Below, one piece after another: positions 35,871 to 48,021 of a DNA stretch of 64,000 nucleotides (position 1 is the stretch's first letter; the number at the start of each line of letters is the position of its first letter). Origin of the DNA: Molossus alvarezi (lineage: Eukaryota; Chordata; Mammalia; Chiroptera; Molossidae); assembly GCA_037176705.1 (NCBI GenBank), contig CM073894.1, positions 29,967,501 through 30,031,500 on the forward strand, read 5' to 3'. The notes below the pieces were generated by a model. The model saw only the letters and a list, made by a program, of their open reading frames with translations, was not told where the DNA came from and made no database searches. The translations under genes and the position numbers were made by a program.

Positions 35871-37099
35871 GATGATTTCTCTGAGCCCTTGTCATGAATC
35901 CCCCAACAACACAGTGTCATCCTCCATTTCCTCTTGGAGTCAAGTGTTTTTAGGCCAGAGAAGAGATTAAACACTATATTTCGTAAATATATACCGGTTT
36001 ATAAAGTTCAAAGGACCAAGTCTAAAATAAGGCATCTCACATTTCCTGATTTGCAAACCAAGTAACTCTTCATGCATTCTCTTGCTTTTGCCTATTTTGG
36101 TTGGGAGAGGAGTGATAAGGTGAGTGCATGGAACTGACCTGACCCGGCTAATAGAGAGCGCGCCCGGGACCTCACTGCCTCCCCGCAGTCCAGGCATCTC
36201 CGCCACGCCGGAAGAGAGAAGGGTCTTGTGTCTGTCAGGACCGGCCACTTTAAGAAATCCATATTGGAAAGTGATGGAACACATTAATGTAAAAAGTCTT
36301 ATTGCCTCACATTCTCAGCAGGGTTTCCTAGGTCTGAGGCTTGTATTGTTCTTGTGAGGTTAGGGGTACCAGGAGGCAGGCAAGATCAAAGCGTGCCTAC
36401 TTCTACCTCTGCCTCAGGCTCACCCTCACCTTGACATTTGTACAGCCCTGCAGTTACCATCCTCGATCCCCCCGGGTGGACTCTGTCCTGCAATAGATTC
36501 CTCCTCACAAGCTAAAATTTCTTGAAATCCTAAAGCAGTACTGTGCAAAATCCTAGAGCGAAATAGTGCCATTATGCTAGAAGGATATCAGATCTGCCCA
36601 AAGAGTCACCTACTAGAATTTAGAGAACGAGGCAGTTGGAGTGCTCAAATAATTGAATAATGACTGTGAGCCTGGATGAGGAGCATGGAGTGAGAGCCAG
36701 ATGTGGGCGTAGATGTTCCCTGATTCCCCAAAACAGATCCAACAGGATGCTGAACAAGCTGTTACAGGTGCAGCTAAAAAGAGCGAAGTCCTTGCTTGTT
36801 GGTGACGATTGGACTGAGAGGTTTCTATGTCATGTCAGTTAACATGTGATCTGGATTTTTCGGGAAATCTTTAGTTTGATATTAATTATGTGGACCTGCA
36901 TCATTTCGACTTTGCCTAATTACTGCCTCAGAAGTACTTTTTCTGTCCTTTATTAATTATTTCTAAATCAGAAATTGAATATCATGACACATACTTTCAT
37001 TTATCATATGTATAGCCTTGTTGTGTTCAGTGCAACAGAGACTAATTTTTCACAATCATCTAGCCATTCAACAGTCAACAAATGTTCACTGATTGCCTT
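35871..37099. other. Unassigned sequence with CpG cluster
   Basis: No transposon recognised. It includes the CpG-rich patch at 36145-36243. No exon is supported. Confidence 0.5.
36145..36243. promoter_or_regulatory. CpG cluster with ETS-type motif (CpG island remnant?)
   Basis: Nine CpG dinucleotides occur in 99 bp, against strong CpG depletion around it. The patch contains GCGCGCCCGGG and CCGGAAG (36208-36214, ETS core). It is too short for a standard CpG island. It could be a weak promoter or enhancer, or a decayed LTR or retrocopy. No TATA box or initiator was identified. Confidence 0.3.
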
Positions 37100-37271
37100 C
37101 AGTAGGAGTCAGTGAACTATGGCCTTCGGGCCAGTTCTGGTCCTCAGACTATTTTGTATGACCCATGAGCCACAAATAGATTTTACATTTTAAAATGGCT
37201 GAAAATAATGAAAAGATGAATGCTATTTTGGGCCACATAGAGGGGATAAAAGGTGATGAAAAAAAGAATTA
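37100..37271. mobile_element. hAT-Charlie-type non-autonomous element, left part
   Basis: 'gtcagtgaactatggccttc', 'gggccagttctggtcctcag' and 'acccatgagccacaaataga' match a common mammalian hAT MITE (family name not assigned with certainty). It is interrupted by a SINE and resumes at 37523. Confidence 0.8.
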
Positions 37272-37522
37272 AAATTTTTTTAATCCTCACCCGAGGGCAT
37301 TTTCCCATGTTTTGTTCAGATAGCGTAGAAGGGAGAGAGAGGGAGAGAGAGGGAGAAAACCATCGACGTAAAAGGGACGCATCGAGTGGTTGCCACTCAC
37401 ACAACCCAACCAGGACCGCGGACAAACTGCAACCGTGGTACATGCCCTTAGTGGGAACCAAACCGGGGTCTCTCTGGACCACAGGCTGATGCTCCAACCG
37501 CTGTGCCAAACCGGCCAGGGCA
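37272..37522 (-). mobile_element. VES-related SINE, long-tail type (antisense)
   Basis: The reversed element has 'cacccgagggcattttccca', 'tgttttgttcagatagcgta', a GA tract, 'gtggttgccactcacacaac', 'gtggtacatgcccttagtgg' and 'gctgtgccaaaccggccagg'. Its 3' tail differs from the AATCAATAAA type and matches the copy at 51499-51790. Flanks share AAAGAATTAAA (37263-37273 and 37527-37537). Confidence 0.9.
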
Positions 37523-37750
37523 AAATAAAGAATTAAATTAAATATTAAAAAAACACACATCTGAAATTCAAATTTCAGTGTCCATGGATAAAGCTTCATT
37601 GGAACACAGCCACACCCATTTACTGCTGTGTTGTCAATCACTGTCTGCCTTACAGTAGCAGAGTTGAGTAGTTGCCACAGATATTGTATAGCTCTGAAGG
37701 CCTAAAATAATTGTTATATGACCCCTTATAAAAAAACTGTGTTGATCATG
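37523..37750. mobile_element. hAT-Charlie-type element, right part
   Basis: 'aagcttcattggaacacagc', 'cacacccatttactgctgtg', 'gtagcagagttgagtagttg' and 'gaaggcctaaaataattgtt' continue the family to its right end. Confidence 0.85.
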
Positions 37751-38389
37751 GACTGGAGAATGCCCAGAACAATGTGCCTGCCTTTTGGCATAGAGAGACA
37801 AACATCAGAAGCCCTGCGCTTCAGGGGTTCACAGGCTGGTGCTGACAGCAGTGAGCCCTGAGTGCCAAGAGGAACCACAGAGGGGCCTTTGACCCAACCT
37901 GGAAACATCATGGGGGAATCCCAGGATCAAAGTACATCTCTCAAAAATGCACACTGCATTGATACTAATTTGGAAATCAATTTGTTGATACCCCAGAAAA
38001 AAATAAAATCTCTTTAACTTCCTTGCCTGTAACTTTGGTCCTGTTTTGGCATGTTTTCATGAAGTCCCGGATCAGACAGTTACTAGATGGCAGTTTATTC
38101 ATTGATTGAACATACTTTTGTTCCCACGAAGCTACTTTTTAAACCATTTATTATTGATATTCATAGAAAGTGGTAGCAATGGAAAGATTATGGTCATGCA
38201 AACCAGTCAGTGTTGGGTGGTTCATTTTGAATTAAAATAAAATAAAACCAGAGGTGTTAATAATGAGGGGGATATCAATAGTTTGGGTTCCATCAGTTCT
38301 AGCTGCATTAATGTTTAACTTGAACAACCAACATAAAAAGGCTCTCAAACCACTTGTCATCCTGTCTGTGTTTAAACTCCTGGTCTAGA
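37751..38389. other. Unassigned sequence
   Basis: Non-coding. No family recognised. Confidence 0.45.
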
Positions 38390-38625
38390 ACAGTGGTTAG
38401 GAAAGTGACCTTTAGAGTCATGCAGACCTAGATTCTAGTTCTTACTTGTTAATTGTTTCCATTGTAAATAATCCTATAACAAAGATTTTCTTCATTTCTT
38501 AAGAGGGAATGATTATCTCTGTCTCATAGGACTGTTGGAATAGAGCCATATATGTAGTTGACGCAGTGCCTGGCATATAGTTACAGTATATGTTAGCCTT
38601 TGTTATCAATAAATATTGCCAACAT
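38390..38625 (-). mobile_element. MIR SINE (antisense)
   Basis: 'tttagagtcatgcagaccta', 'gattctagttcttacttgtt', 'ctctgtctcataggactgtt' and 'cgcagtgcctggcatatagt' give a nearly full-length reversed MIR, with a disrupted middle (38455-38500). Confidence 0.82.
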
Positions 38626-38884
38626 AAAATAAAAGTCAAAGGTGTGAATAGAGCATAAGAATACTTGTTTATTCTAATCTGTAATTACCTAACAGGACTT
38701 CCTGCATTAAGTCCATCTATCTGCACTGTTTCCCAAAACTGGCTGATCACAGGAATCATCTAGACAAAAAAGAAAAACAAAGTACTCTCTATCTTTATTC
38801 TGATTTATTGAATAAGAAATCCTGGCTATAATCCTAGTAATTTACATTCAGACAGTAAAAACAAACATCTTCTCAGGTGTTAAA
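38626..38884. other. Unassigned sequence
   Basis: Possibly the beginning of the following L1, but not matched. Confidence 0.4.
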
Positions 38885-40339
38885 TATTTGACAAAGAGGC
38901 AAGAGAATAAAGACAATCTCTTTAATTAATAGTATTGGGAAAATTGGAAAAGTACATGACAAAAACAAAAACAAAAACTCACCACCAGCTTACATCATAC
39001 ATAATAATAAACTCAAATGGATAAAAGGCTTAAATGTAAGTTGTGAATCCATAAAAATCCTAGAAGAAAACATAGGCAGTAAAATCTCAGGCATCTCCAG
39101 TAGTAATATTTTTGCCGATATATCTCCTCAGGCAAGGGAAACAAAAGGGAAAAAATAAATAAATGGGACTGCAGCAAACTGAAAAGCTTTTGCACAGCAA
39201 AATAAACCATTAACAAAATGAAAAGGGAGCCCACTGAATGGGAGAACATATTTGCCAATGATATACCTGATAAGGGGTTAATTTTCAAGACATATAAATC
39301 ACATATACAACTCAACACCAGGAAAACAAACAACCCAATTAAAAAATGGGCAATGGACCTGTATAGACACTCTCGAAACAAGACATACAAATGGCCAATA
39401 GACATATGAAAAAATGCTCAACATCACTAATCATCAGAGAGATGCAAATTAAAATCACAATGAGATATCACCTCACATCTGTCAGATTGGCCATCACCAA
39501 TAAATCAGCAGACAACAAGTGCTGGAGAGAACGTGGAGAAAAGCAGGCCCTGTGCACTGTCAGTGGGAATGCAGACTGGTGCAGCCACTGTGGAAAACAG
39601 TATGGAGTTACCTTAAAAAATTAAACATGGAACTGCTTTATGACCCAGTGATTCCATTTCTGGGAATATATCCAAAGCATCCAAAACACTAATTTGAAAT
39701 AATGTATACACCCCTCTGTTCTTTGCATCATTATTTACAATAGCCAAGATCTGGAAACAGCCCAAATGCCCAGCAGTAGGTGAGTGGATAAAAATGCTGT
39801 GGTACATTTACACAATCGAATATTACTTGGCTGTAAAAAAAAAAAAAAAAAAAAAAGAAATCTTACCTTTTGCCAGAGCATGGATGGACCTAGACATTAT
39901 TATGCTAAGTGAAATAAGCCAGTCGGAGAAAGACAAATACCATGTGATCTCACTTAGATGTGGAATGTAATGAACAAAATGAACTGGTGGACAAAATAGC
40001 GACAGAGGCGTGGATACATGGGACAGACTGACGGCTGTCAGAGGGGCACAGGTTTGGGGAAGTAAATGAAAGAAGGTGAAGGGATTAAGCAAAACAAAAC
40101 ATATATGCATAACACATAGGGACAATGACAGTGTGGTGCTAGCAAGAGGGGAAGGGAGGTAGGGGTATGTGGAAGTGGGCCAAGGGGGGCGGGCACTGGG
40201 GATTGGAAGAGACTTTGCTTGGGGATATGGGTGCAGGATGCAGTGTGCAGATAATGTTTTATTGAGTTGTACACTGGAAACCTGTGTGGTTTTGTGAACC
40301 AATGTCACCCCAATAAATTCAATAAAAACAACAACACAA
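38885..40339 (+). mobile_element. LINE-1, 5'-truncated: ORF2 C-terminal third and 3' UTR
   Basis: The longest L1 copy in the window, about 1.45 kb. ORF2 order is clear: 'agacaatctctttaattaat', 'atggataaaaggcttaaatg', 'cactgaatgggagaacatat', 'acccaattaaaaaatgggca', 'atgcaaattaaaatcacaat', 'agtgggaatgcagactggtg' and 'tgctaagtgaaataagccag'. The UTR is G-rich and ends with CCCCAATAAATTCAATAAAA. Stops and frameshifts break the frame. A 22-bp A run inside ORF2 (39835-39856) also disrupts it. No functional product. The long stop-free stretches on the minus strand across this copy are antisense artefacts. Confidence 0.95.
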
Positions 40340-41553
40340 CCTCTAAAATTCTTAGAAATGCTAAGGTTGTGAATCTCTCAACAAATAGATAAAAGCGGTG
40401 TCCTTCAGAATGAGATATCATTTTTTAAATGTGGAAAATGTGTAATCTGAACAGAGTAAGGAAAGTATTCATGCTAAACCAACATTTTAGAAAATAGAAA
40501 GTTTGCGGATCATATATGTAATTTATATAAGGCAAGCCTCCCAATGTATATTGTATATTGTCTTTCTTCTGATTAAAACCAGAATTAGCCTTTCAATATA
40601 TTATAATATGGTCTCTTTTCAGTTAAAATGATTATTTCTTTTTACTTTTCTCACAAGCACTGTGTTATTCCCTCATCAAAGCATCCACTTTTATTCTACT
40701 TTAGATATAAGCCCTAGCGTTTCACAGACAAGAGCTAAGAACAGTCTTATTGAGGAGAGAGAAACATTTAGAATAATAGGAGTTGTTCCACGCACAGTAA
40801 CAAATGAAATACATCTTTTGTAAATAACTCCCACCAGAAATCTTATATTTCCAGGCATCTATGCATATACCTTCATATAACAACTTTTGTGTTCGTAAAA
40901 CATTCATTGAAGGCAGCTCTGCAGTTTTATAGAAAAACAACGTGCCAGGGATGCAAGAATCTTGCCAGTTCTGTGAAAAATGACACCAATTAAAGCTTAA
41001 ATTGCTTGTTTTCTCATAAGGTACATATTTTCATAACTTTGAAATCAAATAATTGCTGCTTTTATATTAAATACAATAAAACAAAAAGGATGCTAGTTTA
41101 GAGGAACTGCTACAAGCATTTTAATATAATTTTCCCACCATTTAAAGTCACAAAATATGGAAAACAAGTCAAGTATGCAAAGTTCCAAGGAGATAGAGAA
41201 ACTCCTTCAGATTATTACATCATTTGTCTTTTGTGTCAGGAAATGTGTATATGATTTCATTGTTTGATTAAATGCCAAAAAAAGGCACATTGCTCTCATC
41301 TAACTGATTACAGATTTTATTCATATGAAAAAGTATTTGTTAATGCTATACCATTAGGAGATATTTTTTTTTCCTTTTTTTAAACTCTAAACAAGCATTT
41401 CCAAAAAAAATAATCTTCTAACTTCCCAGGCTTTATTTCTTTATTTTATATTAACAATACATGGTACTCAAATTTCCCAAAGTAAAACCCGGTCCCTAAT
41501 GATTTCATATCTGCAAACTGAGCAAACAATTTCTTTCTGACTGGGTAGAGTAA

Positions 41554-41556
<3 letters not shown>

Positions 41557-41584
<28 letters not shown>
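41557..41584. repeat. (TG)14 microsatellite
   Basis: Fourteen uninterrupted TG units. Confidence 0.99.
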
Positions 41585-41585
<1 letters not shown>

Positions 41586-41940
41586 TAGTTCTGAAATATA
41601 TCATATCAATTTTCAGAAACATTAGGGAAAATAGTTATAACATGTTGAGATATTTAAAATAAAAGGTTTTTGATATGTGTCTCTGGGGCATTACAAATCA
41701 GAGAGGGAAATACAATTTAAAATGTGATTCAAGTATTGTAAGGTAATATTCTTCATTTAAATACCTTTATATAATAGTTCTTTACTATATATGGAAAGTT
41801 GCTATTAAGCAGATAATAATTTTCTTAGGCAGCACAAAGTACTGATTAATAAATGTGTGGTATGTAAAGATGCTGTCACACTGATACTTATAGTTGTATA
41901 TGGGGGTGCCTGAGTGACAGTTATGGTTTCAGAGAGAGAG

Positions 41941-41963
41941 ATACCATGTGCTTTCCATGGTAT
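41941..41963. repeat. 8-bp inverted repeat
   Basis: ATACCATG and CATGGTAT flank a 7-base loop. Perfect but short; it may be chance. Confidence 0.8.
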
Positions 41964-42579
41964 AAACTAACTGTCTGCATTAATAATAAGCTTCTGCTGA
42001 AGCCAATTTGAAGCTACACCCAGGGATTTCAAGGTCATTTGCCAATGGCCCAGCCTCCATTAACTTCTTCAGTAAAAGTCCCAATGATCCTTATTTTGGC
42101 CTTGAGTGTGGGTTATCAAAATCATCCCTCTTAATATTTCCACATAAATAGCTTGTTTCCTTAAATAGTCATTATATTCAGTGGGGACAGTTTCTAAAAG
42201 CCTCTCAGTTCAATAGAAAAACACATTTGGAAAAGTCTGTTATTTAAAAATACATCTATGTTTGGAAAAAGAAGACTTTACAAATGCTCTAAGTATTTAA
42301 TTAGAAGACATTAAAGACATTAAATGTTTCCCTTGTCATGGGGAGCCTGGAGTGATATATAACAATGAGATTTCTAAAATATTGGGGCTTTCAGTTTGAA
42401 AGTGGGGTAAGTAATCATGCCATGTTCACATACGTGTGCTGTTTTTTTTTTTTAAAATCTTTTAATTACTGAATATATTACATAAAATATTTGATAATAA
42501 CTTCTTCAGCTTCTCCCTTTACAATGCTTTTTGGAAAAAATCCCCTCCCCCAACCCCATGAAGTTGTTATTTACATGAA

Positions 42580-42860
42580 ACTGCGTAAACATTGAGGCAA
42601 TTTAACAAACAGGGCTTAGAAGAGATTGGTGAGAAAGACTACAGAGAAATGGTCTTATTTATTGTGTTATTTAAACCTGAGTTACATTACACCATCGTAC
42701 ATTTAAGAGGCAGCCTGCTAATGCAAGCAAGGGTGTCTCCTGCAACGAGACAAAGATTAATGCCATGTGTACTGATGATGCTCCACCACAATTCAGAATT
42801 CTGTGGCGCCATGACGCCCCTGTTTTATATGGTGGTTTGCCAAGAGAAAATTACTTAAAC
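42580..42860. promoter_or_regulatory. Candidate conserved non-coding element
   Basis: Complex, repeat-free sequence in a quiet region. It has balanced composition (for example 'gtgtctcctgcaacgagaca' and 'ccaccacaattcagaattct') and homeobox-like cores such as GATTAA at 42756-42761. An 88-codon stop-free stretch crosses it but lacks an ATG at its start and any known domain. The idea that it is a developmental enhancer is inference from texture only. Confidence 0.25.
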
Positions 42861-44844
42861 CAATTGTGAATGCATTCCTCTTTTACTTTTTATACAACCA
42901 CATTTATGTAAGTAAATAGTATAATGAATATTTTTGAAATGATCCATCATTTTGAATTCACCTAGTTTGTATAAAATGCAACATACAGTTTTTTTTTCTC
43001 TTGCAAGAAAGACTTTCACATGGGAATGTTCAATTTTTTCCCCCTATGAAAAAGATTTCTCATAGACAACCAACCACAACTGGAATAGATTCTTTTAAAC
43101 ATATTGTAATGTGAGAATTTTCTTCAGCTGGAGGGTGTTTTATTCTTTAAATTGAAAGCCGTTGTTCCTCAGAGCTAGTATGACATTGTAATGCATGATG
43201 TGCTAGTCACTCTTTATATGCAGAAATTGATATGCTTAAAATACATATTAAATATTGAAATGTTACGTGAAATCTGAAACTCCATCAGTGTTTCAAATTT
43301 GTGTAATCGATAACCGGGTTTACCTGTTGCAGATACATGCAGGGATTATAAAGAGTTTAGAGGATTCCATACTGAGAATCATCTCTTACATCTAGGATTC
43401 AGCTCAGCTTGTTGGTTAAAGAGCACAAATTTAAAAAGCAATATTTTGGGTGCAGTCATATATGTCATAAAAGTCTCACTTATCACAATCAACAATTTGC
43501 TCAATTTTCTCATGAACAGCCTGAAAAGACAGTGACAGTTGACACTAAAACTTATTGTATTTCTCCTTAGAGAGTAGTTTCTTCGAAAACAGAACTAGGG
43601 TCAGTTATAGGAGGTTTTGGTAAAACAGTTTTTGAAAGTTATTCATTATATTTTTCCAATGGGTAATTTAATTTTATCATCCAATGGAAATGTGCATACG
43701 TGTACAAATACACACATCTATTTCTTAGTAAGCATTTTGCTTATTATTATCTTTGTAAAAGTGCTAAATTAACATATCAACATTTTGAAGGATAATTTAG
43801 TTTCTGATGTTTCATATCTCTGACCTGAACAACACTGTTTCACTCTTTCCTATTTATTTTGAATGAGTCTGCTTGTTATAATTATTACTCAGTTTTTAAA
43901 CCTGTGGAATAAATAATAAAATTTAATTTATAGAGATGTTTATAATCAAACGAGACCTTTTGCATAAAGGACCTAGCACAATGCTTAACACATAAGAAGT
44001 CCTGCATGACGTTTATTCTTTCCCCTCATCGTTCACTCTCTATTCTATACATGTGAATGATGGCTGGATGACTTATTTGAGCCAAGCAGATCATGTGATT
44101 TTGTCATAGATAGAAACTGACGATTAATTCATTAATTCTGGGTGCCGGTGTCTCATTGATGTGCATATAAACATAGTTCAGGATTTTTACCCTTATGATT
44201 ATTAATTTTTAATCACTTTCCCCTTCCATATTCATTGAACATATTTTGACTTACTTCAACACTTTTTCTTCCTTTCACCGTAATCAGATATTGCACTGTG
44301 GATGTAGGCACACACGAGAAATCAACGCTGTAGAAAGTGTTCTGGACATCAGTATTTTTAATTTCCAGTGATTACCCTATTGGCCTAAGTCTCATACTTA
44401 TATCTCCAAAGAACTTATAATACAGTTGGGAATATAAGTCAAAGGAGAATACATTTCTAAATACCGTGCCACAATAGCAATTGACACGATTGCATAGGTG
44501 TGCTGATTGCTGTATAATTTCAGTGATATTTTATTTCCTCCAGAAATGAAGGGAATGGCTTATACATCATGGAATTCCAAGCTGGTCCTCATTAGAATTA
44601 CATTTGTATAAGGATAAAAATGGTGCCCTTCCTAAAGGCTCAAGCATATGTGAACAATCAATAATTACAAATCGAGAGTAATTATTTTACTATCATTCAT
44701 GAGCTAAACACAGGGGTTTTGGATATAAAAAATTTTTGTTTTCAATCAGCTTTAAACTTGGTGACTCGTTACATAGTAAATCCTAATGTTTCCTATTCTG
44801 CATGTATTAACTTACGTTCCTGTGCCTGGACTAGAATCATGATT
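42861..44844. other. Unassigned AT-rich sequence (2 kb)
   Basis: No transposon recognised with confidence. 'acctagcacaatgcttaaca' at 43971-43990 may be an L2 or MIR scrap. Confidence 0.45.
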
Positions 44845-44925
44845 ACATAGTTAATTTCTTATTCATCTTGGTATCTCCCATCTTCTAGCAAAATGCTAGT
44901 ACATGGTAGTAAATGAAACTGGATG
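44845..44925 (+). mobile_element. LINE L2 terminal fragment
   Basis: 'ttattcatcttggtatctcc' and 'agcaaaatgctagtacatgg' correspond to the L2 3' terminus. Confidence 0.5.
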
Positions 44926-46477
44926 AGGGGACTAAGAAAAAGAGCTCAAGGGTTCTGGATTTCAGAGCTCAGGGTGGACTGAGACTAGACTTCAAGGCTG
45001 TTGAACTTCAGACCCTTGCCATAGTCATTAATCGTGCATGTATTATTTATCTTAATCAATTTAGCATTGCAAAACGAGGTTGTTATCGATCAAGTAATAC
45101 TATTTATGACCACGCAAGATTATCTCAGAACTTCCAGAAGAGTCATACTGAAAGGATGGTCTCAGCCATTCCCAACCAGACCTCCTAAATGCAACACAGT
45201 TTATTGGGTGTGAGAGACTTTCGAGTGAGCTCATAATCAATGTGTACTCCCTGTGTTCTTCATGAACAGTAAACATCCCATAGCATGGACCCTCCGAACA
45301 TGAATCAAATCTCTCTTAGCTCTAGTGCTGTGCTTTGTTCTCAGTGTTTGTCTTTATCTTTCAGCTGCCTGGCAGTTGGGCTACATTTGTGTAAAGAAAA
45401 GGTATGCACGGTTGATTTGGGACAAAGGTTTCTCTATAACTGAAATCTGCATATATAAGCATGTTTGCTTTCAAAGTCTTTGAAACATTAACATTTTATT
45501 CATTGTGATATACAATTTAGCAGTTTGGAATATATGACTGTTTGGAGAGTATCTTTAGAAGTTTTATGATTGTGCCATGTATTTTGTAAACATGAATTTC
45601 CCAAGATTTGCACGAAGGTCACAAATTTGATCTATGACCCTGATGTCATGAAAATTTTGGCAACTTTTCCATGCTCATTCCTTGGCTCTCTCCCTCTGCT
45701 CATGTATAACCACTTCAGTGTTGGCTCATCAACTGTGCACAGCCCAGCCTCTTTCCTGTGAGAGTAAACATTTCGTCAAATAAAAACAGTTTCATGACTA
45801 GGGTTTCCTTGGCCAGAGTTAAAATAAAAGCTTTCCCCTTATGTAATTAAGGCAGAGACAACTGCAGACACGTTCTAAATCCTAAAAATGTTCAATCCTT
45901 CTACAGTCCCCATGTGTCCCCTTGGAGCCAAAGTCATCTTAATTATGTATTCTAGGTGGAAAGCAAAAGACCAAATCTCTTCTCTTGTGGACTTCAAAGA
46001 CTTTCAAATCTCATCCACATCTCCTTGGTTTTTCTTTCATTTAATATTAAGTGTTCCATCAATATCCTCAGACTTTCTATTGATGTACCACTTTTTATTT
46101 AAAGAAATAGAAACTGGATGAATGAATCAATGATTGAGACTATTTCTCCCCAGTGTCCAAATCCCTCACTGGGAGTAAAGCATTCCATGTTAGTAATAAT
46201 TTATTTCTTCATTGCCTTAGTCAAAATATTTTTTTAGGGAACCTGAATAAGCTAGGGTTAGGGCAATTTGATGGGATGCCCATTGTCTCTATTTTGCAAC
46301 AATTCTAATATGTGATCCATTTAAAATAGCATACAAAGCATCCTGTAGAAATTAGCTGCTAAATATGGGTTATGAATACTCTTAAAGATGTGTGTCCATG
46401 CATAGTGGAGAGAGTATGTGTGGGTGTGTATGTCTGTGTGCATGAGAGGGGAAAGTTGTAAGAGTGATTGATAAATG
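44926..46477. other. Unassigned sequence (1.5 kb)
   Basis: No family recognised. The stop-free stretch 44913-45188 has no domain. Confidence 0.45.
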
Positions 46478-46850
46478 GATGTATATAATTCTTGAGTGCC
46501 TACTATCTCCCGGGCATAGTTGGGCACTAGAAGTGTGGTAAGACAGCCATGGTCCCTAATCTCATGGAAACAGTAGATAGAAGTGGGTGATAGACAGTAA
46601 ACTGAATAAAGATACATTCAGATTCTGATAAATATTAGAAGAAATTGGAAGAAAATGAAATGGAACAACGACAAAGAAAGAAAGGAGCCCCTTTTATACA
46701 AAAAAGGACTCTTTGGAAAGGGACTCTCTGAAACTAAGAGATGATACCAATCAAGTGAACAAAAATAGAAAAAAAGCTCTTTAGAAGAGAAATGACTAAG
46801 CACAAAGACCCCGAGGCAGGAATGTATTAGAGCAGTGATTTGCGGGAGGA
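46478..46850 (-). mobile_element. LINE L2 3' region (antisense)
   Basis: 'ttcttgagtgcctactatct', 'cccgggcatagttgggcact' and 'gacagccatggtccctaatc' begin it. 'agggactctctgaaactaag' follows, then 'aagaccccgaggcaggaatg' at 46805-46824. The order is that of reversed L2. Confidence 0.7.
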
Positions 46851-48021
46851 GGGGGGAGTATGCAGAAAGGTAGGGATATGATGGTTTCCTCTGTCAGCCA
46901 CATCTTTGATTCTCATTGGCTCTTGTCTGAGTCAGAATCCTTGACAGAAAATAATATGGCTCACTCAAACTCACCAATTCAGGAGAGTGTCAGAAAGGAA
47001 TTGTTTGCAAAGTTATGAGAAGTATTTAGGGAAATGAATGAGGATGGATGTAGTAGCCTATCACTAGGAAGAAGTGGGGGGTTTTACTATCTAGGCCTCA
47101 AGGGCACAAAGGAAAGGAGTTCACAAAAGGTATTTCAATGAGGAGATCTGCTGACTGGAACTGGGATCTGCAGTACAGAAATACAGTCAATCCTCAGTGA
47201 TCTGGAATGGAGAAGCCAGGAGAATAAATACAAGGTGTCTCCCCCAAAATGTATGCTGGTTATCTATAGATTCTATTACCTTTTGAAAATGAAATAAACA
47301 CAGTATTTTAATAAACACTGGCTTTAAAATTCAGATTTGTGTTTACATATAGGGGGGCATCCTCCTATATATTAGTCCCACTCCTCTGTAGTGCCCAGAT
47401 AGCTCTGCTGGTAAACCCAACCACACGGGTCAAGTCCCAATGTACAGAGCAGGACTGAGAAAGGATGGAGGGTACATATGGAAGGGCTCAGAAGAAACAT
47501 CCAGCACAGCTCTCCTGCCAGTTTCTTCTGTGGTGCCAGGTGCTGCCTCAGTTGGGGGTCTTCCAGAGTGCAGAGACCGAGGGGGATGTCACAGGAACAC
47601 GCCATACATTTGGATGACTCTGACATCGGTCAACCACATGATAGCCTAGTGGTCAGGAAGTGTTCCTGTTTACTCCTAAATGACTATGTTGTTGGGTCAC
47701 TTAAGTGAAGAATTATGCCTCATGAGCAGAATAGGGAGCCTTTTTTAGAGGCACTGCCTATACCAGGAACTAAAGGTCTCTCTAATCTTTATGTTTCTAA
47801 TTTTGAGAATGAAGCCTTTGGAAGCCCAACACCACAAGGTAGTGAAGTATTCTATGCAACTTTTTTTCGTAGTCATTTCTCATTTGAAATACACATGATG
47901 TTTTGGAAAACAATTTGGCATTGTTTTATTCTCAGATTCCTTTTTGGAGTTAGCCTCACAGGTCGCTACATTCATTCAATGACTTTCTAATAGTAATAGC
48001 AGTAATATACAAAGGAAGAAC
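46851..48021. other. Unassigned sequence (1.2 kb)
   Basis: 46900-47220 and 47380-47650 are complex and may be old LTR-like sequence, but I cannot name a family. No exon is supported. Confidence 0.4.

Larger units (their letters stand above)
40340..42579. other. Unassigned, repeat-poor sequence (2.2 kb)
   Basis: AT-rich, with no transposon recognised. It contains a (TG)14 at 41557-41584 and a short hairpin at 41941-41963. Confidence 0.5.

Noticed and set aside
37183..37641. 152-codon minus-strand frame
   Set aside because: Runs through a SINE and a hAT element; a known source of spurious frames.
39013..39405. 130-codon open frame on the minus strand
   Set aside because: Antisense shadow of L1 ORF2; such frames recur wherever L1 is present.
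39823..40308. 161-codon open frame on the minus strand
   Set aside because: Antisense to an L1 ORF2 tail and 3' UTR; it has no homology expectation and includes the poly-A tract read as Phe.
41941..41963. Hairpin as an operator or terminator
   Set aside because: Eight-base arms are expected by chance in 64 kb, and the genome is mammalian, so bacterial-type elements do not apply.
42592..42858. 88-codon frame as a small gene
   Set aside because: No ATG at the start, no recognisable domain, no splice context; non-coding conservation is the better hypothesis.
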